DNA of 64,000 bases from Anaspis maculata (Eukaryota > Arthropoda > Insecta > Coleoptera > Scraptiidae), in the NCBI GenBank assembly GCA_949128115.1, contig OX421963.1, forward strand, positions 36,377,979 to 36,441,978, written 5' to 3'. Below are positions 58,495 through 64,000 of the stretch, one piece after another; position 1 is the first letter of the stretch; each line of letters opens with the position of its first letter. The notes beneath the pieces were generated by a model. It made no database searches. It was not told the origin of the DNA and saw only the letters and a list, made by a program, of their open reading frames with translations. The translations under genes were made by a program, and so were the position numbers.

Positions 58495-58690
58495 TGTATA
58501 AGCACCACGGATCGCCCACAGACCAGTATTCAATTTGAAACGATAATAGCGAGTAGTATCAGCAATATCCCAAACGCAAATAATTATTGACGTTGTATTC
58601 ATGTTGTATGCAGTAATAAACAGTGTGTGTTTTAAAAGATTGTCTCAATTTTAGAAGAACCTAAACGCGAAATCAGTAGCAATACTAACA
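58495..58690 (+). repeat. Possible gypsy LTR tail
   Basis: The sequence following the foldback contains GCAGTAATAAACAGTGTGTG and ends near AATACTAACA, the layout of an LTR R/U5 region with a polyadenylation signal. It may be the 3' end of the gypsy remnant at 56281-56907, separated by the palindrome insertion. This is an inference from position and composition. Confidence 0.35.
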
Positions 58691-58870
58691 CACAGACCGA
58701 GCGACACGGATTTTTTTTTCCAGATCTTGACGTCTTTATAGAGTTTACTGCAGAACTAGATAGTACACCTCTCCTTCACCAAAAGTTGCGCACTCGTTGC
58801 AAGCCTTTTAAAAAACGTTATTTTCTCAGAAGAATCGCACAATAATTAATTATATTATATAAGGTTGTAT

Positions 58871-58996
58871 TAGGCCCAGTTGCTCACTTCGAGTTTTACT
58901 TTAAACTTGGTTTGGTTGCCATAGATTTAATTGTTGCAACTATTATTTCCAGAGTAACCAAACCGGGTTTAAAGTTAAACTCGAAGTGAGCAACTC
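58871..58996. repeat. Palindromic MITE, 126 bp
   Basis: AGTTGCTCACTTCGAGTTTT at the left is the complement of AAACTCGAAGTGAGCAACT at the right; AAACTTGGTTTGGTT and AACCAAACCGGGTTT extend the arms. Confidence 0.85.
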
Positions 58997-59210
58997 GTCG
59001 TTAGTCACAGTTCACAATCCTAGTGAAAATTATCTTGATACGCCACTGGTTGCCAGCAGACGCCTATCCCCAACACAAGGCCTGGGTGATATTGAAATTC
59101 TAATATCGAATATCGATATCAAAAAAATATCGAAAGCTTTGATAATATATCGATAAATGTTGATATATCGATATATCAAAATATCGATATATCGATATAT
59201 TCTGATTATA

Positions 59211-59821
59211 CAGGGTGTTTCAGCGATGATAGAAAAAAAATCAACTGTGGGTAGATCTCGTCAAAATATGACGGAAACCTATAGACCATTTTGCAAAGTT
59301 CGGCCTAATAACGAAGATACAGCTCTTCAAAGTTGACTTTTTTCGGATTTGAAAAAATTGTAGCTCAGTGACGTTTCGACGGAAACAACTCAAATTCAAC
59401 ATACACTGATTTGTCGGAACATATTCTGTGGTCGGAACTATCTACCGACCTGCCAAATTTTGAGAGAATTCAACAAAAGGTGTAGGAGTTATGAGGGTCA
59501 ATAATTTAGAAGCATCCGACGAAAAGTTGACTTAGGTTGACCCCTCATAACTTCTACGTCATGGATTCGATTCTTCCAAAATTGGGCAGGTTGATAGATT
59601 ACTTTGAGGAACCAGTTTATGCTAAATTGAAATTAAATTCGTCAAAACGTTCCTGAGTTGAAAATTTTTGAAAACCGAAAAAAGCGAACTTTGAAGGGCT
59701 GTATCTATGGCTGTATCTTCGTCATTAGGCCGAACTTTGCAAAATGGTATATAGGTTTTCGTCATATTTTGACGAGATCTACTTACAGTTGAATTTTTTG
59801 CTATCATCGCTGGAGCACCCT
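59211..59821. repeat. 611 bp palindrome nested in the ATATCGAT element
   Basis: CAGGGTGTTTCAGCGATGAT starts it and ATCATCGCTGGAGCACCCTC ends it. The arms share TGACGGAAACC/CGTCATATTTTGACGAGATC and TTTGCAAAGTTCGGCCTAAT with complements. Confidence 0.8.
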
Positions 59822-60201
59822 CGATGAACAAAATATAGATAAATATCGATTTAAGTGTGTATATCGAAATATGGAAATGTCAAAAAATCGTGAAATATCA
59901 ATACCGATATCTATATACAGGTGTTTGCAAACTTGGGGTAGAAAATTGAACAGTAAGTAGGGAAGTGCTCCAAAAGAACCAGAAAAATGTTGTAAAAAAT
60001 TCATAATTTTTATTTTTGAAAAAGGTCCTTCGACCTCTTCTATTTTTGTTATTTGGAAAGAATTTAGTTAACTCGAATATCGATATATCGGTATATCGAT
60101 ATCAAAAATATATCGACATATCGAAATATCGACGATGAAATTTGACGATGTACGATGGGACCGACGTCCACTTATGTATTATTAAAATGCTGTTCATTAT
60201 T

Positions 60202-61180
60202 CTCCTCTCTGGTTCACAAAGGGCGGATGTCACAAATTGTAAATTTTACAGGGGGACCCAAAAACACTTTACAGGTACAATTTGGATCAAATTTCTTTAT
60301 TATAGTGGATGGCTTTGATGCTGCCTCTTGTCATAATAGACGTCATAGACTGCGTTTCTATCGCAGCTTTCGATCCGATCTAAACACTATCCGATCGAGT
60401 CGATCCGCTTGAAATTGCCAATATAGAATAGAATAGAATGGAATAGAATAGAATAGAATTTATTTGTACTTAAGCCAGGATAATTTGGATGTACACGTCA
60501 ACGTAAATATATAATAAATAACAAACAAATAAGTAAATAAATTAATAAATAAATAAATATAAATATAAACGGTCAGGATTGAGATTTCAATCGGATCGAG
60601 CAGTTCAAGTCGATCCGGTGCTTTGGCCGGCTTGACTTGAGTCGAGCGGATCGAGGCTTGCATCCGCTCGTATTTCACCCGATGTAAACAGGATGGGATC
60701 GAAATGACAGATGACCAACTTGTGAACAAAGCGTAATTTTTACGAAATCAAGGGATGCCTTCCAGTAATTGTAAATAAAATGCTCCAAGAAAATTCAAAA
60801 TCAATAATATCTTTTTCGGTTTGGCGCAGTTTGACGCGTTTTAAACATAATACTATTTTTTTTTGATATTTTGTATTATTATTAATGTGAACATAATGGA
60901 CTATAAAAAAAATCAACACAACTTCCTAAAAGACGTATGTGGGACATCCGACTAAGAGGTTCACATTTCAAGGACGGTTGTCCATGATTTCTCACATACG
61001 CCCTCAGTGCTCCAAAGCTTTGGTGGACACCGGAAACTGAGAATTAGTCACTTGAATCTATCCATTTTAGGACTTCAGGCTCAGCTCTATTGCATAGAGC
61101 GACGTCGATTTAGTGAGAATTGATAAAAACCTCATTTTGCCAAAAAATGTGACTTCCGCCCATTGTGAACCAGAGAGGAG
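60202..61180. repeat. 979 bp TIR element nested in the ATATCGAT element
   Basis: CTCCTCTCTGGTTCACAAAG and the complementary CATTGTGAACCAGAGAGGAG bound it; TATT occurs directly outside both ends. Inside are a GAATA-type simple repeat (60423-60460), an AAAT tract near 60530-60570 and an imperfect inverted pair of CGATCCG/CGGATCG clusters. No protein-coding frame. Confidence 0.7.
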
Positions 61181-61304
61181 TATTATTATCGATATATCAA
61201 AATATCGATATATCAATATATCGATATCTGGAAATATTAATATCGTATGTAGATAACGATATCGATATATCGATATTCTGCCCAGGCCAGGCCTACCCAA
61301 CACA

Positions 61305-62235
61305 CAGTTCGCGCGACCAGTACTATCCAGGTTTGCAATAAAATCTACCTAAAGATTTATCGTCAACACGAGCTTTAAATTTTTAAAATCGGTAAAGGAA
61401 GAAAGTTATCACTGCAAAACCAAAAAGTTGATTTTTTAGATCACCCTGTGAATAAAGAGGATAATCGGAAATTTAAAAAAACTCCTTTCGAAATGTTACC
61501 TAGTTGTATAAGCTCTCTGGACTAGTTGGAGAAATTCAGATTGTTTTTACAGAACTGGGAACAATGCTAATCGAATGCTAACTTTTCAGATTTTGCATAG
61601 CCTTCTTGTATGTAAATTGATTGGGATCTGTATGGAACATTTAATAGTGCAAAAAGTCAACTATTCATAAGAAAAAAAACATTCGAATTAGTTTTCTACC
61701 TTGAGGAGCTACACCGCTCTGAATTCCACTGAAATTTTCAGGTGTTTAACTTCAATTGTCCATCACTTTAGGTATCTAGGTTTTGGGTCTTACCGAGGGT
61801 CTTACTATTGTGAATTTCATAATATAATTAATAATTATCATAGGTAGGTGAAACTACCTAACAAACCCACCTACCTACAAAAATACCTTATCATATTGCC
61901 TAATTATTTAAATTACCTATTTATTCACTGTATGTGATTTATGTCCAATATTAAATTTATCACAAATTAAAACAAGTTCAATATTTTTCCCACAAGTTTC
62001 TTTTCTTTATTTGATATTGGTACCTCTGAAACTAGTCTCCAATAATAAAGGAAGTTGTTTGAATAAGATTAGGTAAACTTGATTATCATATTTTCATATG
62101 CCTTTATGAATTAGGATTCACTCCTGATCCCTACCCGAGAGTTCGTCCCAAGTCATGACACTCATGAATTTGATTGTGAAAAACCTGCAATTTGATTTGG
62201 CTACTCATGCTAATCACCTCGACTTTTCCTTTCAG
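61305..62235. other. No gene seen, upstream of gene 2
   Basis: AT-rich sequence with TAGGTAGGT/ACCTACCTAC pairs near 61840-61885. The gene 2 promoter or 5' untranslated exons could lie here; no motif is decisive. Confidence 0.4.
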
Positions 62236-62500
62236 CTTATCCGTTAAAATTTGTGCAAATCAAATCAACTTAGCGGTTTCAAAACCACGCTTTAACGCCG
62301 CTAAAACACAGCAAGGTCATCCACACTCGCCACTTCTGCAGTACAGTTACCATACCTGCACCTACCTACACCATCCATCGGCCACGTAAACATGGGTACA
62401 CCTACCTGAGCAACGGCCATCGAGTGCGTCCGAAGCCGCGGACGAGCGCGGTCCACCACACACAGCGCCCGTTCTTTTAGTGAAGTGTAAACAAACCGAA
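62236..62500 (+). other. Probable 5' untranslated part of the gene 2 exon
   Basis: A polypyrimidine tract and AG (TTTTCCTTTCAG, to 62235) could be a splice acceptor for a 5' untranslated segment leading to ATG 62501. GC content rises here. It may equally be the promoter-proximal region of a first exon. Confidence 0.35.
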
Positions 62501-63409
62501 ATGTCATCTCCACTGCAATCTTCTACTTTGGACGGCCTCCCCAAACAGTTCGTGAACGCAATGAGAACCCTATTCGACATAATGGACGATAAAAGAAGCG
62601 GTCTGGTTAACTTTGCGGACATAGAAAACAGATGGCAAGATGATGGTTCGAAAGGCCTTCCCAAAGGCGTCTTGGAGAGTCTTCGAAAAGTGACTCCGCC
62701 TAATGGAATGTTAACTTTTGAACGGTTCTGCGCCGGGTTGAAAATATGCCTTTTGAGGAATCAAGTGGAAAGAAGATCCAGTGAGAAGCAGAGACCTCCA
62801 GAGAGCAACCGCCCTCCTTCAGCTCCACTCTTGGATATAGACCCAGCATGGAACAATACGGCCGCAATTCGACCCAATAATGTAATGTCAGCACAACAAA
62901 GAACGATCAGCATGCCTCAACTTTTGCCAGACAGGAAAGAACCTAATGAAAAACTCACAGTTCCTAATATCAAGCCTTTATATGGTCCTCCTAAACCTCC
63001 AAGAACAGCCATAGGTATGGAAAGGAACAACATAGACAGAAACATGGATAGAGCTGAAATACGAACAGCGTTACAAAATTGGCAAATGGGGCTAATGGAG
63101 AAAGACAAGTACCCGCAGGGATTGCTCAGGACTGGGAGGAGTTTGGGAGATGGCAAAGCAGAGAACGGAAATGGAAATAACGGAGGCATCTACCAGAAAA
63201 AGGCGAATGTTAGAAGACGCGAACCGAGACGGCACACCCTGCAGAACGGCATAGACTACAACATGCTGAAGAGGATGAAACAGATCGAACAAGAAAAAGA
63301 CGTCCTCATGCAAGGACTCAGTGCTGTTGAAAAAGCCCGAGATTGGTACTTGAAGCAAGTCGCTATAGTTCAAGAGAAAATGAAATATTTGGGTCGCATG
63401 GGACATGTG
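62501..63409 (+). CDS. SAPCD2: Gene 2, first coding exon: suppressor APC domain protein (SAPCD2-like)
   Basis: The exon encodes 303 codons from ATG 62501 (context ACCGAAATG); the frame is open further upstream only through non-ATG codons, so this ATG is chosen. Residues 12-87 are an EF-hand-like conserved block (LPKQFVNAMRTLFDIMDD, then DIENRWQDDG, GLPKGVLESLRKVTP and FERFCAGLKICLL). A low-complexity Pro/Asn/Gly-rich linker follows (90-250), including LYGPPKPPR. Residues 253-303 are a helical coiled coil, LKRMKQIEQEKDVLMQGLSA and VEKARDWYLKQV, the suppressor-APC domain. It ends at donor GTAAGA (63410) in phase 0. In vertebrates SAPCD2 acts at the cell cortex in spindle orientation and polarity; an insect role is inferred only. 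The C-terminal exon(s) lie beyond the window. Confidence 0.85.
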
Positions 63410-64000
63410 GTAAGATCAGTGTGAACTTTACTACTAACCCACTTCTGTTCTTCTCACCATTATTCGGAATATTACGAGAACTTCCGGATATGCATATACC
63501 TAGCGTTGCATCACTTAAAATAGTGATCAGATTTATTTACATTTTAACACCAGTGTCATTGTCCTCGTTTCCTCCTTCTAATTTCGTGTGTATGATGTGT
63601 TCGCGGTCGCGGAAAGTTACCTGTCCCCGTCGAATTTCAAGCACCAGCTACAGCGTATATGCTCCATAGCTTGTCACGAAAAAGTCGTTTACCGATCAGT
63701 GCACTTGGACATTTTTACTTCGAAGTTTATTGGGTAAATTTATACCCACCGCAAAGTTGTGTGCAAAACTGAAATAACGATAATCTGCTTCGCGTGACTT
63801 TTACTAATTCTTTTGTACTGTCAACCTAATTAAGAATAATTTGGTAGATGCAAAGCGACGGAAAGAGAATGCCTGGCACTGATTCTTGGGCTGAAGAAAT
63901 TTTAAATTTTGCTGCTTTGCAATGCTTTTCAACTTTTGGAACTCCAATCGTTGCAGCAACGGTTGTTTTTTTTATATTCTCAATATAAAATTCAATTCAT
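63410..64000 (+). other. Gene 2 intron, no other feature
   Basis: Sequence after the donor is AT-rich and non-coding; the next exon is not in the window. Confidence 0.6.

Larger units (their letters stand above)
59078..61296. mobile_element. ATATCGAT-rich element containing two nested palindromes
   Basis: The outer parts (59078-59210, 59822-60130, 61185-61290) are degenerate ATATCGATATATCGAT. The edges read AGGCCTGGGTGATATT and the complement of GGCCTGGGCAGAATATCG; CCCAACACA lies just outside both edges (59069-59077 and 61296-61304), which suggests an 8-9 bp target duplication as in hAT. The structure parallels the MITE at 9530-9888. Confidence 0.5.

Noticed and set aside
62301..63406. Frames antisense to the SAPCD2-like exon
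   Set aside because: The sense frame carries both conserved domains; the antisense frames are shadows.
1..64000. CRISPR array or bacterial operon
   Set aside because: No regularly spaced short repeats with unique spacers; introns and LINEs show a eukaryotic genome.

Overview
This 64 kb window is eukaryotic, intron-containing DNA from an arthropod, most likely an insect. The evidence is GT-AG introns with small coding exons, a SAPCD2-type gene, three non-LTR retrotransposon copies, a Tc1-like transposon and a very high load of short inverted-repeat elements. Frequent TAGGTAGG/CCTACCTA strings and AT-rich introns would fit a hemipteran, but the species cannot be fixed from this sequence alone.

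Two host genes are visible, both on the + strand and both incomplete. Gene 1 starts at ATG 12565 and has six supported coding exons (12565-12720, 39714-39915, 41712-41896, 42564-42979, 43212-43554, 43614-44360). They join in frame to 683 codons. The product is a four-pass membrane protein with a long Ser/Pro-rich tail and a PPIY (PPxY) motif, resembling the ENTREP/FAM189 (CD20-like) group. Its first coding intron is about 27 kb and its 3' end was not found. Gene 2 starts at ATG 62501. Its first coding exon (303 codons) carries the N-terminal EF-hand-like region and C-terminal coiled coil of a suppressor-APC-domain protein (SAPCD2) and splices out at 63409.

The rest is mobile or repeat DNA. 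1-9.9 kb (upstream of gene 1) holds a 2.2 kb foldback, three hAT-type MITEs with 8-bp target duplications, a tRNA-derived SINE and small palindromes. The 27 kb intron holds a 5'-truncated LINE inserted in a Tc1-like element, a second inverted Tc1-like copy, a minus-strand LINE, a tandem pair of 1.65 kb palindromes, a foldback with a tRNA-like block in each arm, and more MITEs. Downstream of exon 6 lies a third, RTE-like LINE flanked by about 706/711 bp near-identical direct repeats. The remaining part, 49-61 kb, is nested palindromes in and around a broken Ty3/gypsy remnant.

The main theme is structural: more than fifteen inverted-repeat units, many lying in the sense orientation of a transcribed intron. 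The most unusual single item is the long direct duplication around the LINE at 45.3-49.3 kb. All family assignments come from reading motifs; no database search was possible.
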